From the NCBI RefSeq assembly GCF_000988205.1, contig NZ_LAYQ01000012.1, forward strand, positions 124,001 to 188,000: DNA of 64,000 nucleotides. Reading direction: 5' to 3'. The translations under genes and the position numbers were made by a program. Positions 1 to 8,968 of the stretch are shown here, in pieces. The stretch is from Corynebacterium minutissimum (lineage in GTDB: Bacteria; Actinomycetota; Actinomycetes; Mycobacteriales; Mycobacteriaceae). Under the pieces are notes generated by a model. It worked only from the letters and a program-made list of their open reading frames with translations, was not told the origin of the DNA and did not search any database. Each line of letters begins with the position of its first letter. Positions within the stretch are counted from its first letter, which is position 1.

Positions 1-630
1 GATCTCCGCAACGCCCTCCCCGTTGAAATGGATGATGCCCAAGATGTTCTGGACAAGCAGGATGAGATCCTGCAGGGTGCCGAGGAACGCGCGAACCAAA
101 TCATTTCCGATGCCAACGCAGAAGCCGATGACACGGTTACCCGTGCGCGCGAGGACTCCGACGCCATGCTGGCCGACGCCCAGCACCGCGCCACCACCAT
201 GGTGGCCCAGGCAGAAGATGAGGCCACCAACCTCGTAGAAAACGCGCGCTCTGATGCCGAGCGCACCCGCGCCCAGGCAGATGAGGAGTACCAGCGCACC
301 GTTGCTGCGGGCCAAGCTGAGCAGGACCGTTTGGTCTCTGAATCCGAAGTTGTGCGCCGCGCCGACGACGAAGCGCACCGCATCGTGGAATCCGCCCACT
401 CCGAATCCAACCGACTGCGCACCGAGTGCGATGAATTCGTCGACGCCAAGCTGGCGGAATTCGAAACCACCTTGTCGGATCTCCTGCGCACCGTCAACAA
501 CGATCGCTCTGCCCTGCGGCGAGGCGCCGGTGTGCGCTCCCGCGGGGAGTCCCGCGGCGAGGGGCGCACTAGTGCGCGCGAACACCGCGAGCCGGGGCGC
601 CGTGCACCCCGCGCGCCGCGCGACTACTAA
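1..630 (+). CDS. SepIVA/DivIVA-like coiled-coil septation protein, 5' truncated by the window
   Basis: The frame is open from the first base, so the true start lies upstream; 209 residues are visible. They form a long, almost uninterrupted charged coiled coil rich in A, E, D, Q and R, with the spacing typical of DivIVA-family proteins. The last 35 or so residues switch to an Arg/Gly/Ser-rich basic tail. The family recruits or organises septal and polar wall synthesis in actinobacteria. Position supports this: in Mycobacterium the septation protein SepIVA is encoded directly before the DUF177, rnc and fpg genes, as here. The 3' end overlaps the convergent gene on the minus strand by 62 nt. The family assignment is good; the exact orthology to SepIVA rests on synteny. 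Confidence 0.8.
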   Translation, partial: DLRNALPVEMDDAQDVLDKQDEILQGAEERANQIISDANAEADDTVTRAREDSDAMLADAQHRATTMVAQAEDEATNLVENARSDAERTRAQADEEYQRTVAAGQAEQDRLVSESEVVRRADDEAHRIVESAHSESNRLRTECDEFVDAKLAEFETTLSDLLRTVNNDRSALRRGAGVRSRGESRGEGRTSAREHREPGRRAPRAPRDY

Positions 631-1210
631 CGTGAACTAACGCGCGTGCCTCCTCCGCGCGGCGGATACGGGCGGCTTCCTTAGCTGACATGGTGCTCAG
701 TGCTGCGGCAAGTCCGGCGGAGATGAGGCCTGGGAGTGCATAGAGCAGCCACATGATGCCGAAATTCGTGTCTACGGCGTGGGGTTCTGAGAGAGGGCCC
801 CAGGCGGCGTCGGCAAGCATCAGCAACACATCCACCGCCCCGACGGTGAGCATCATCAATCCAATCCCCATGCTGGCGGCCGAAAAGGACTCCCGCGCGC
901 CCCAGGCGATGAGCGCAGCAAAAAGCGAGAACAGCGCTGAAGAAATAATGACAATTGGCCCAAAGTGCAGGGGGAGAAGAGACACGGCGCCGACGATCAC
1001 ACCTGCGAGGGCACTGGCGAGAGCCACGCGGTGCAAGGAAAGGCCGGCATCGCCAAAGATGCTGGGGCGGTGTCGAGTGATGACGTGGCGGCATGCCACC
1101 CCGGCAACGGCCAGTGCTACGGCGGGGACAAGGCACTGCAGCGGAAAGCTGAGTGCGAGGTCGCGTGCCGTGGCGGCCAGAGGCGCCGTGCCCGTAGCGG
1201 TGTAGCTCAT
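569..1210 (-). CDS. Hypothetical multi-pass membrane protein
   Basis: A 213-residue protein with about five hydrophobic segments (near residues 22-42, 60-82, 86-106, 114-135 and 148-170) and a short basic, Arg/Ala-rich C-terminal tail that should lie in the cytoplasm. I recognise no catalytic motif or named family. The N-terminal region begins at an ATG and looks like a genuine membrane-protein start. The final 62 nt run antisense into the end of the septation gene; the overlap encodes low-complexity basic tails in both proteins, which suggests one or both stop codons were acquired by extension. Function unknown. Confidence 0.6.
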   Translation of the reverse strand: MSYTATGTAPLAATARDLALSFPLQCLVPAVALAVAGVACRHVITRHRPSIFGDAGLSLHRVALASALAGVIVGAVSLLPLHFGPIVIISSALFSLFAALIAWGARESFSAASMGIGLMMLTVGAVDVLLMLADAAWGPLSEPHAVDTNFGIMWLLYALPGLISAGLAAALSTMSAKEAARIRRAEEARALVHVSSRAARGVHGAPARGVRAH

Positions 1211-1327
1211 GGGCCTTTAGGCTAAAAGCCTGAAGCGGAAGAATCGAGGCTTTTGTGCAAGTGCTTAAGTGGCTATGACCCTGCGTTCAGGTCCTTGCCA
1301 GTCTAGGGCGCAGGGGGCAGCACAGGG

Positions 1328-1343
1328 TAAGCTGGTGGGCGCT
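1328..1343 (+). promoter_or_regulatory. -10 box TAAGCT close to the DUF177 start
   Basis: TAAGCT (1328-1333) matches the corynebacterial -10 pattern TAnnnT and lies 10 nt before the ATG at 1344. Transcription starting about 7 nt downstream of the box would give a leader of only a few nucleotides. No clear -35 element or Shine-Dalgarno sequence is visible. Confidence 0.5.
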
Positions 1344-1883
1344 ATGAAATCACCATTGAAGTTCGACGTGACGGAATTGCTCCGCAGCCAAGGAACCGAG
1401 GCGCTGCCTGAGCACCGCGTGCAGACCGGACCCGCGCCAGAGCGCATCGGCGTGGAAATGATCGGCGTCCCGGAAGGCGCTGAAGTCACGGTGGAAGCCA
1501 CCTTGACCCCGTTGGGCTCCGGCGTGTTGGTGGACGCTGATGTCACCGGCACCCTCAGCGGCGAATGCGCACGCTGCTTGGCTGAGCTACACCCAGAGAT
1601 GGATCTCCACGTGTCCCAGGTGTTTTCCGCAGACGAATCCTTCGTCGGCGGGGATGAGATCGAGGAAGAGGATCGCGGTTCGGGCGATGAGGTACCCGAG
1701 ATTCAGGACGGGATTCTTGACCTCCTGCAGACCGTGATCGATGAGGCAGGGTTGTCCCTTCCGTTTGCCCCAACGTGCGAAGGCGGCTGCGAGGTGGACG
1801 TGCCCGAAGGTGTGACCACGGGGGTATCCGGGGAAGAAGAACGCGTTGATCCGCGGTGGTCCGGGCTGGAGAAATTCCTATGA
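1344..1883 (+). CDS. DUF177/YceD family protein (23S rRNA accumulation protein)
   Basis: A 179-residue acidic protein of the DUF177 (YceD) family, whose bacterial and chloroplast members are linked to 23S rRNA accumulation and large-subunit assembly. Two pairs of cysteines, C-x-x-C in the middle (GECARC) and again near the C-terminus (CEGGC), match the family's likely metal-binding positions. The chosen ATG at 1344 gives the family N-terminus (MKSPLKFDV); an ATG at 1269 is in frame but adds an unrelated sequence and sits upstream of a TAAGCT -10 box at 1328-1333. The gene overlaps rnc by ATGA, as in many actinobacteria, which couples a ribosome factor to RNase III. Confidence 0.85.
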   Translation: MKSPLKFDVTELLRSQGTEALPEHRVQTGPAPERIGVEMIGVPEGAEVTVEATLTPLGSGVLVDADVTGTLSGECARCLAELHPEMDLHVSQVFSADESFVGGDEIEEEDRGSGDEVPEIQDGILDLLQTVIDEAGLSLPFAPTCEGGCEVDVPEGVTTGVSGEEERVDPRWSGLEKFL

Positions 1884-2650
1884 GCAAGAAGAAGAAACTG
1901 ACCGGTGAGCAGGCCCTTGCCGCAGCATTCGCGGAGGTAGACCACGCCCCGTTGCTGAAAGCACTCGGCGTGGAGCTCAGCGATGAGCTGCTGTGTTTGG
2001 CGCTGACACACCGCTCCTTTGCTAATGAGAACGGGCACCTTCCCAACAATGAGCGCTTGGAGTTCCTGGGGGACGCGGTCTTGGGCTTGTCCGTCGCGGC
2101 CAAGCTCTACGACAAGTACCCCTCGCGCCCCGAGTCGGATATTTCCAAGATGCGCGCGTCCATCGTGTCGCGCTACGGGTTGTCTGACGTGGCCCGTGAG
2201 ATTGGCGTGGGCGACCACGTCTTGTTGGGCAAAGGCGAGCAAGCCACTGGAGGACGCGACAAGGATTCCATCTTGGCCGATACCACCGAGGCCATCCTGG
2301 GCGCTATTTACCGTCAACATGGCTTCGAGGTCGCCCGCGGGGTGGTGCTGAAGCTGTTCGCCGCCAAGATCGACAACGCCGTGGTGTCCGGTCGGCACAT
2401 GGACTGGAAGACGACCTTGCAGGAGCTGTGCGCTGAGTTGAAGGCCGCGATGCCGGTCTATTCAGCCACGTCGACGGGTCCTGAGCACGATCAAACCTTC
2501 AACGCCGTGGCCACCGTGGCCGGTTTGACCGTCGGCCGGGGGACGGGCCACAACAAGAAGCTCGCTGAGCAGCAGGCGGCGGAGGAAGCGTGCCAAACCT
2601 TGCGTGAGACGCCGTTGCTGGTGCAGGGCACCGCCGGCAAAGAAAGCTAA
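1880..2650 (+). CDS. rnc: Ribonuclease III
   Basis: A 256-residue double-strand-specific endoribonuclease for rRNA and mRNA processing. The RNase III signature NERLEFLGDAVLGL lies near residues 57-70 and supplies acidic metal-binding residues; the second acidic cluster DTTEAILGAIY follows near residue 134. The C-terminal third is a double-stranded RNA-binding domain ending in the typical GxGHNKKLAEQQAAEEA block. The ATG at 1880 overlaps the upstream stop as ATGA, so translation is probably coupled; an earlier in-frame start at 1856 lies inside the upstream gene and is less likely. Length is typical of the family. Confidence 0.96.
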   Translation: MSKKKKLTGEQALAAAFAEVDHAPLLKALGVELSDELLCLALTHRSFANENGHLPNNERLEFLGDAVLGLSVAAKLYDKYPSRPESDISKMRASIVSRYGLSDVAREIGVGDHVLLGKGEQATGGRDKDSILADTTEAILGAIYRQHGFEVARGVVLKLFAAKIDNAVVSGRHMDWKTTLQELCAELKAAMPVYSATSTGPEHDQTFNAVATVAGLTVGRGTGHNKKLAEQQAAEEACQTLRETPLLVQGTAGKES

Positions 2651-2664
2651 AACACGAGGACTCG

Positions 2665-3513
2665 ATGCCAGAACTTCCCGAAGTTGAGTCCGTCCGCCGC
2701 GGGCTCGAGCCTTATGTTGTGGGGCGCTCCTTCGCAGCAGTAGAGGTTCTCCACCCGCGCGCTAACCGGGGCCAGGAAGCGCCGCTGTCCGCGCTGCTGG
2801 TGGGCAGGAAGATTGCCGCGGTGGCGCGCCGCGGCAAGTTCATGTGGCTGGAGTTCGCCGACGAGGACCACACTGACCCGGCACGCGATGTGCTCTTCAT
2901 CCACCTCGGTATGTCGGGGCAGGTGCGGATCGGTGAGGTAGATTCGCCGCATGTGCGTATCGCCGCCGTGCTTGACGACGCCACCCGCCTCAGCTTCGTG
3001 GACCAGCGCACCTTCGGCTATTGGCGTCTCGGGCCATGGCTGACCATGGCGCATATCGCTCCCGATCCTCTCGAAGCAGACTTTGACCTTACAGCGGCAG
3101 GGCGGCGCCTGCGCGCGAAGCGCACCGCGGTCAAGGTAGCTCTGCTCGACCAAACGGTGCTCAGCGGGGTGGGCAATATCTATGCCGATGAGGCGTTGTG
3201 GGCGGCCCAGATTTCTCCGCTCAAGAAGGCTAGCGCCCTGCGGCAGCGCGATGCCGTCGCGGTGATATCCGCGGCCGGTGATGTCATGCGCGCGGCGCTC
3301 GCCGTTGGCGGAACTAGCTTTGACGCGTTGTACGTCAACGTCAACGGTGAATCCGGATATTTTGACCGTTCCTTACATGCCTATGGCAGGGGTGGCCAGC
3401 CCTGTGATCGCTGCGGTGAGGAAATCGTGAAAACCGTGCTTGGCGGGCGTGGGACCCACTACTGCCCGTCCTGTCAGCGCCGCGGAGAGGGGAGGCTGCC
3501 CGCGGCCAACTAG
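2665..3513 (+). CDS. mutM: Formamidopyrimidine-DNA glycosylase (bifunctional DNA glycosylase/AP lyase)
   Basis: A 282-residue base-excision repair enzyme that removes 8-oxoguanine and formamidopyrimidines and cleaves the abasic site. The N-terminus MPELPEVE contains the catalytic Pro (N-terminal after Met removal) and Glu. The conserved Lys is in the segment ARRGKFMWLEF near residue 58, and the helix-two-turn-helix stretch LLDQTVLSGVGNIYADE is intact. The C-terminal zinc finger has all four cysteines (CDRC then CPSC). It follows rnc by 14 nt with the order seen in mycobacteria. Confidence 0.96.
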   Translation: MPELPEVESVRRGLEPYVVGRSFAAVEVLHPRANRGQEAPLSALLVGRKIAAVARRGKFMWLEFADEDHTDPARDVLFIHLGMSGQVRIGEVDSPHVRIAAVLDDATRLSFVDQRTFGYWRLGPWLTMAHIAPDPLEADFDLTAAGRRLRAKRTAVKVALLDQTVLSGVGNIYADEALWAAQISPLKKASALRQRDAVAVISAAGDVMRAALAVGGTSFDALYVNVNGESGYFDRSLHAYGRGGQPCDRCGEEIVKTVLGGRGTHYCPSCQRRGEGRLPAAN

Positions 3514-3547
3514 GACGATTCTGGTGTGAGTTATTAATGTGTAACGC

Positions 3548-5074
3548 ATGCAAGAAATCTTCAGCACCGTGATCGGTGTCATTAACGACAGCCTGTGGTC
3601 TTATGTCCTGCCATGGCTGCTCATTGCCGCGGGCCTCTTCTTCGGCATCCGCACCGTCTTGGTGCAGATCCGTATGGTGCCGGACATGTTCAAGGCGGTC
3701 GTCGAAAAGCCCAAGGGCGTCGGTGCCGATGAGGATGCCGACTATGGCGGAATCTCCGCCTTCAAGGCATTCACCATTTCGGCAGCCTCCCGCGTGGGCA
3801 CCGGCAACGTCGCGGGCGTGGCCGTGGCCATCTCCGTGGGCGGGCCCGGTGCGGTGTTCTGGATGTGGCTCATCGCCATCCTTGGTGGCGCGACTGCATT
3901 CGTCGAGTCCACTTTGGCGCAGCTATGGAAGGTGCGTGAAGGGGATACCTACCGTGGTGGCCCCGCCTACTACATGTCCCGCGGCTTGGGCTGGAAGCCT
4001 CTGGCGACCATCTTCTCCGTCGCCATCGCCATTACTTTTGGCTGGTTCTACAACGCTTTCCAGACCAACGCTATCTCCGATTCCTTGGCGGCCTCCTTCG
4101 GGCAGGATTCCAGTGCTTTCAAGGCAGGCGTGGGCATCGCCGTCGTCGCAGTGTCCGGTCTCATCATCATCGGTGGCGTGCAGCGCATCGCCTCGATGAC
4201 TCAGTTCATCGTGCCTTTCATGGCCGGTGCTTACCTCATCATGGGCATCATCGTGGTGGTCCTGAACTTTGACAAGGTGCCGGACATGCTTGCCTCCATC
4301 ATTGGCTCTGCGTTCGGCTTCCGCGAGGCCGCCGGTGCGACCGTGGGCATGGCGATGCTCAAGGGTATCCAGCGTGGTTTGTTCTCCAACGAAGCGGGTG
4401 AAGGTTCTGCTCCAAACGCAGCAGCTACCGCGACGGTGTCCCACCCAGTCAAGCAGGGCCTCGTGCAGACCCTCGGCGTGTACTTCGACACCCTGGTGGT
4501 GTGTACGATTACCGCCTTCATCATCCTGCTGGGTACTGATTTCGAGCGTTTCGGTTCCGATGCGATTGAGGGTGTAACCCTGACCCAGAATGCGCTCTCC
4601 GGTGTGGTGGGTGAGTGGGGCATCCACTTTGTCACCTTCATCCTCTTCTTCCTCGCCTTCTCCTCGATTCTGGGCAACTACTACCTTGCCGAGTCCAACG
4701 TGGAGTACCTCTCTGAGAAGAAGTCGGTGCTGTGGATCTTCCGTCTCATCGTGTTGGCCTTCGTCTTCTACGGTGCAGTGGCCCCGCTGGGCACCGTGTT
4801 CGACCTGGCCGATACCGGCGCTGCCATCATGGTTCTGCTCAACGTGTGCGCCATCGTGCCGCTGTCGGGCGTGGCCATCAAGCTGTTGAAGAACTACAAC
4901 GAACAGCGCCGCAAGGGCCTGGATCCCGTCTTCCACCGTGATATGCTGCCGGAACTGCAGAACGTCGAGTGCTGGGATGGCACGGATCCGGTAACCCGCC
5001 GCAGCGCGGAGGACCGCCGCCGTCTCAAGCACGAGCATGACTTGGGTGACCGCACGAACTTGAGGGAGTACTAG
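3548..5074 (+). CDS. Sodium:alanine/glycine symporter (AGCS family)
   Basis: A 508-residue inner-membrane transporter with about ten to eleven hydrophobic segments. The segment GGISAFKAFTISAASRVGTG and the following NVAGVAVAISVGGPGAVFWMW are the diagnostic AGCS signature, and the GLFSNEAGEGSAPNAAA motif near residue 280 is also present. The family imports alanine or glycine with Na+. The acidic and basic C-terminal tail is cytoplasmic. It sits between mutM and acyP, interrupting the usual actinobacterial order, and its stop is directly followed by the acyP ATG, so the two are probably cotranscribed. Substrate cannot be fixed from sequence. Confidence 0.9.
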   Translation: MQEIFSTVIGVINDSLWSYVLPWLLIAAGLFFGIRTVLVQIRMVPDMFKAVVEKPKGVGADEDADYGGISAFKAFTISAASRVGTGNVAGVAVAISVGGPGAVFWMWLIAILGGATAFVESTLAQLWKVREGDTYRGGPAYYMSRGLGWKPLATIFSVAIAITFGWFYNAFQTNAISDSLAASFGQDSSAFKAGVGIAVVAVSGLIIIGGVQRIASMTQFIVPFMAGAYLIMGIIVVVLNFDKVPDMLASIIGSAFGFREAAGATVGMAMLKGIQRGLFSNEAGEGSAPNAAATATVSHPVKQGLVQTLGVYFDTLVVCTITAFIILLGTDFERFGSDAIEGVTLTQNALSGVVGEWGIHFVTFILFFLAFSSILGNYYLAESNVEYLSEKKSVLWIFRLIVLAFVFYGAVAPLGTVFDLADTGAAIMVLLNVCAIVPLSGVAIKLLKNYNEQRRKGLDPVFHRDMLPELQNVECWDGTDPVTRRSAEDRRRLKHEHDLGDRTNLREY

Positions 5075-5380
5075 ATGACGCAGCAGGCAGCGGCCACAGG
5101 GAATGAGCGGCTCACGGCTTTCGTCCATGGCCACGTCCAAGGCGTGGGCTTTCGCTGGTGGACGCGTTCCCGGGCACTCGAACTAGGGCTGGCAGGACAC
5201 GCGACGAACCTGCAGGATGGCCGCGTCCAAGTGGTTGCTGAAGGGCCGCGTGCTGATTGCGAGAAGCTGCTGGCCTTGCTGCGTGAAGAACCGTCGACCA
5301 CCCACCGCCCAGGCGTAGTGAACGCCGTGGTGGAGCAGTGGGCCGCACCGCGCGGTGAGTCGGGCTTCATCGAGCGCTAA
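5075..5380 (+). CDS. acyP: Acylphosphatase
   Basis: A 101-residue small enzyme that hydrolyses acyl phosphates. The signature GHVQGVGFRWW places the catalytic Arg at residue 27, and the catalytic Asn is Asn45 in ATNLQDG. The ferredoxin-like alpha/beta fold length is standard, with a short N-terminal extension. The ATG abuts the transporter stop codon. It lies directly before smc, a linkage also seen in mycobacteria; why these two are linked is not known. Confidence 0.93.
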   Translation: MTQQAAATGNERLTAFVHGHVQGVGFRWWTRSRALELGLAGHATNLQDGRVQVVAEGPRADCEKLLALLREEPSTTHRPGVVNAVVEQWAAPRGESGFIER

Positions 5381-5390
5381 ACTAAACCGA
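5378..5390 (+). promoter_or_regulatory. Leaderless-type -10 box of smc
   Basis: TAAACT at 5378-5383 overlaps the acyP stop codon and lies 7 nt before the smc ATG. Transcription would begin at or next to the start codon. No Shine-Dalgarno sequence precedes this ATG. Confidence 0.5.
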
Positions 5391-8300
5391 ATGCACCTCA
5401 AATCGCTCACGCTCAAAGGATTCAAGTCCTTCGCGTCCGCGACGAACCTGAAATTCGAGCCCGGCATCTGCGCCGTGGTGGGCCCAAATGGCTCGGGTAA
5501 ATCGAACGTCGTCGATGCGCTCGCGTGGGTCATGGGTGAAGGCAGCGCCAAGACGCTGCGCGGCGGCAAGATGCAGGACGTCATCTTTGCCGGCGCCGGG
5601 GACCGCAAGGCCCTCGGCCGCGCCGAGGTTACGCTGACGATTGACAATTCCGATGGCGCCTTGCCCATCGAGTATTCGGAGGTCTCCGTCACCCGCCGCA
5701 TGTTCCGGGATGGCGCGAGCGAATATGAGATCAATGGGGCGAAGGCGCGCCTCATGGATATTCAAGAGCTGCTGTCTGATTCCGGCATTGGCCGCGAGAT
5801 GCACATCATCGTGGGCCAGGGAAAGCTGGCAGAGATTCTGGAATCCCGCCCGGAGGATCGCCGCGCCTATATCGAAGAAGCCGCGGGCGTGCTGAAACAC
5901 CGCCGCCGCAAGGAAAAAGCGCAGCGCAAGCTGACCGGCATGCAGGCCAACCTGGATCGCCTGCAGGACTTGACCGATGAGCTGGGCAAACAACTCAAGC
6001 CCTTGGCGCGCCAAGCGGAGGCCGCCCAGCGCGCAGCAACCGTGCAGGCGGATTTGCGGGATGCCCGCCTGCGTCTTGCCGGCGACCGCGTGGTGCGGTT
6101 GCGCGCGACATTCGACGACGCTGAAAAGCGCGCGGCGGTGCTCGCCGAGCAGGTCGAGGAAGTGACAGCCCAGCTGGAAGAAGCGACCGAAATCCAGCTC
6201 GAGGTAGAAGCCGAGCTGGGGGATGTCACTCCGCGCGCGGAGGCCGCGCAGAAGCTGTGGTTCGAGCTCTCGACGCTGTCGGAGCGTATCTCCGCCACGC
6301 AGCGCATCGCGGCCGAGCGCGCCAGCAACGTTGGCTCACAGGTGGCCTACGCGGGCCAGGATCCGGATGAGTTGGAGGCACGCGCCCAGCGGGCCGACGA
6401 GGAGCATGATGAGTTGCTGGCCGCGGCCGAGGAGGCGGCGGAGCGTCTGGAATCGATCCGGGAGGAAGTGGCTGAGCGCCGGGAAGCCTTCGAGGCCGCC
6501 GATAAGGAACACATGGCGCAGCTGCGCGCCATTGCGGATCGCCGCGAAGGCGTGGTTCGCCTCATCGCCGCTGAGGAGAACTTAGCCGGTCAAGTAAGTT
6601 CCGCGGAGTCCGAGTTGGCGCGGCAGGAAGAGACGCTGGCGAACACGAAAGCCCGTACCAGGGGAGCACAGGCGGAAGCTGATGAGGTGGCGGACAAGCT
6701 GGAGCACCTGGCCGCCGAGCGTGAGCCACTGGAGGAAGCGCATGTGCGCGCGGCCAGCGAATCCGCAGCGGCCGATAAACGCTTGGAACAGCTGCGTGAC
6801 GCACAGCGGCAACACGAGCGCAGCGTGTACAGTTTGCGCGCGCGCATCGATACCCTGGGCCAGACCGTTCCAGAAGCACTGGATCTCGGTGAGGGCTTTA
6901 AACCTCTCGCGGAGTTCATCTCCACGCGTTATGAGACGGCCGTTGCGGCAGCACTCGGCTCCTTCGCCGAAGCCCAAGCCGGCGCGGTGAGCGGGGACAT
7001 CGTGCGCGATCTCGCTGCGGCGAGCCGCACGCCGCTGATCGACGTCGCCGCGGAGCCCACCGGTTCAGCCTGGCGCCTTGACGCGGACTTGCCCTCCGGG
7101 GCGAGCTGGCTGCTGGACCAGATGGTCTTGGTTCCAGAAGTCTCAGCGGCGGTGACGCGCTTGCTCTCCGACGTGGTCCTCGTCGATGACTATGCCGCAG
7201 CCCGCGAGCTCATCGCGGAGGATCCGCGCCTGCGAGCTGTGACCCCTGAGGGGCTGCTCGTCGGCGAAGGTTGGGTAGAGGCCGGAACTGGAGCTGCCTC
7301 GACGGTGGAGGTGAGCGGCCAGATTGCGGAGGCCGAGCAACAGCTGGAGACCGCCACCCATGAGCTGGAAGAACTATCCGGCACGCTGGAAGGCGCGAAG
7401 CTGGCGGCGGACGATGCGCGCGTGGGTGCGGCGAGCGCCAAGGCCGCGCTACGGGAACACGATCACGAGTTAGAGGCGTGGAAGCGCGATCACCAGCGCT
7501 TGCTCAAGCAGTACGAAGCAAACAAGGCTGAGCACGAAAAGGCCGCCGCCCGCGCCACGGATATCGAGGTGCAGTTGGCCCGCCTGCGCGAGGAGCTGGC
7601 GGAGGCGCGTGACCGCTTGTCGCGCGTGGACGCTGAAGAGCAGGCTGATGAACCCTCCTCGGTGGAACGCGATGCTGCCTCGACGGCCCTGGAACAGGTC
7701 AAGGCCATGGAGGTAGAGGCCCAGCTGGCGGCCCGCAGCGCCGAAGAGAAGGTCGGCCAGGCAGCGGGTAGGGGAGAGGCCCTTCGGCGCCAAGCCCAGC
7801 ACGAGCGCCAGGCCAAAGCTCGCCACGATCAGGCCATGGCCCGCCGGCAAGCACAGGCGAGGTTGGCGGGGGCCGTCGACAAGCATGCCCAAGATTTGGC
7901 CGCCCGGACCGCGCAGGCACTCGAGCGGGCCGCCGAGGAACGCGATGAGCTGGTCACCCAGCGCGGCGTGCTGCAAGGCCGTGCACAATCGGCGAAGCAA
8001 GCGGTCTCCTCGACCCGCCAGCAGCTGGATCGCCTGACCGACTCCGCGCATAACTCCGAGATCGCCCGCAGCCAGGCGCAGGTGCGCGTGGATGAGGCCG
8101 AGGAAAAAATCGTGGAGCAGCTCGGCATTGCGATTCCCGACCTGCTCAAGGACTACACCCCGGGCGAGGATTTCGATCGTTCCGCCGAGACCAAGCGGTT
8201 GAAGCAGGCGGAGAAGGACCTCAATTCCTTGGGCAAGGTCAACCCGCTGGCCTTGGAAGAATACAAGGCGCTGGAGGAGCGCTATAGCTTCCTGTCCACG

Positions 8301-8894
8301 CAATTAGATGACGTGATTCAGGCCCGCAAGGATCTGACTGGCGTTATCGAAGACGTGGATGCGCAGATCTTGCAGCTGTTCACGGACGCCTGGCACGACG
8401 TGGAAGCGGAGTTTCCCAAGGTCTTCCAGACGCTGTTCCCGGGCGGCGAGGGTCGACTCATCCTTACGGAGCCGGATGACATGCTGGCCACCGGCATCGA
8501 GGTGGAGGCCCGCCCGCCGGGTAAGAAGGTGAAGCGCTTGTCGCTGTTGTCTGGCGGTGAGAAGTCCTTGACGGCCCTGGCTATGCTCGTGGCGATTTTC
8601 CGCGCGCGCCCCTCACCGTTCTACGTCATGGACGAGGTGGAAGCCGCGCTTGACGACGTCAACCTGCGCCGCCTCATCGCCCTTTTCGAGGAGCTGCGAA
8701 AGGATTCTCAGCTCATCGTCATCACTCACCAGAAGCCGACGATGGACGTGGCCAACGTGCTCTATGGCGTGACGATGCGCGGCGATGGCGTGACGCGCGT
8801 GATTTCGCAGCGCATGTCCCGCGCCGGTGAGGCGCCGGGCACGGCGCAGGCAGCCGAGGACGCCACGCGCCTCGGCGTCGATGCCCCGCGCTAA
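5391..8894 (+). CDS. smc: Chromosome segregation protein SMC
   Basis: A 1167-residue SMC ATPase that organises and segregates the chromosome with ScpA/ScpB. The Walker A motif GPNGSGKSNVVDALAWV is near residue 32. Two long coiled-coil arms flank a hinge around residues 490-650 (LAEFISTRYETAVAAALGS onward). The C-terminal head carries the ABC signature LSLLSGGEKSLTALA and the Walker B/D-loop PFYVMDEVEAALDDVN. The ATG at 5391 begins the family N-terminus MHLKSLTLKGFKSF; an earlier in-frame start would lie within acyP. Length is typical. Confidence 0.97.
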   Translation: MHLKSLTLKGFKSFASATNLKFEPGICAVVGPNGSGKSNVVDALAWVMGEGSAKTLRGGKMQDVIFAGAGDRKALGRAEVTLTIDNSDGALPIEYSEVSVTRRMFRDGASEYEINGAKARLMDIQELLSDSGIGREMHIIVGQGKLAEILESRPEDRRAYIEEAAGVLKHRRRKEKAQRKLTGMQANLDRLQDLTDELGKQLKPLARQAEAAQRAATVQADLRDARLRLAGDRVVRLRATFDDAEKRAAVLAEQVEEVTAQLEEATEIQLEVEAELGDVTPRAEAAQKLWFELSTLSERISATQRIAAERASNVGSQVAYAGQDPDELEARAQRADEEHDELLAAAEEAAERLESIREEVAERREAFEAADKEHMAQLRAIADRREGVVRLIAAEENLAGQVSSAESELARQEETLANTKARTRGAQAEADEVADKLEHLAAEREPLEEAHVRAASESAAADKRLEQLRDAQRQHERSVYSLRARIDTLGQTVPEALDLGEGFKPLAEFISTRYETAVAAALGSFAEAQAGAVSGDIVRDLAAASRTPLIDVAAEPTGSAWRLDADLPSGASWLLDQMVLVPEVSAAVTRLLSDVVLVDDYAAARELIAEDPRLRAVTPEGLLVGEGWVEAGTGAASTVEVSGQIAEAEQQLETATHELEELSGTLEGAKLAADDARVGAASAKAALREHDHELEAWKRDHQRLLKQYEANKAEHEKAAARATDIEVQLARLREELAEARDRLSRVDAEEQADEPSSVERDAASTALEQVKAMEVEAQLAARSAEEKVGQAAGRGEALRRQAQHERQAKARHDQAMARRQAQARLAGAVDKHAQDLAARTAQALERAAEERDELVTQRGVLQGRAQSAKQAVSSTRQQLDRLTDSAHNSEIARSQAQVRVDEAEEKIVEQLGIAIPDLLKDYTPGEDFDRSAETKRLKQAEKDLNSLGKVNPLALEEYKALEERYSFLSTQLDDVIQARKDLTGVIEDVDAQILQLFTDAWHDVEAEFPKVFQTLFPGGEGRLILTEPDDMLATGIEVEARPPGKKVKRLSLLSGGEKSLTALAMLVAIFRARPSPFYVMDEVEAALDDVNLRRLIALFEELRKDSQLIVITHQKPTMDVANVLYGVTMRGDGVTRVISQRMSRAGEAPGTAQAAEDATRLGVDAPR

Positions 8895-8968
8895 AGGCGG
8901 GCACCATTCCGTGACTTTTTGGCCTCCTCATCGTGCCGGGCGTGGGCAACCCTGGCACTATGGAGGGC

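Noticed and set aside
3923-5140. Long minus-strand open frame opposite the symporter gene
   Set aside because: GC-rich codon bias of the real gene leaves the opposite frame open; its translation is His/Asp/Glu-rich and unlike a protein family.
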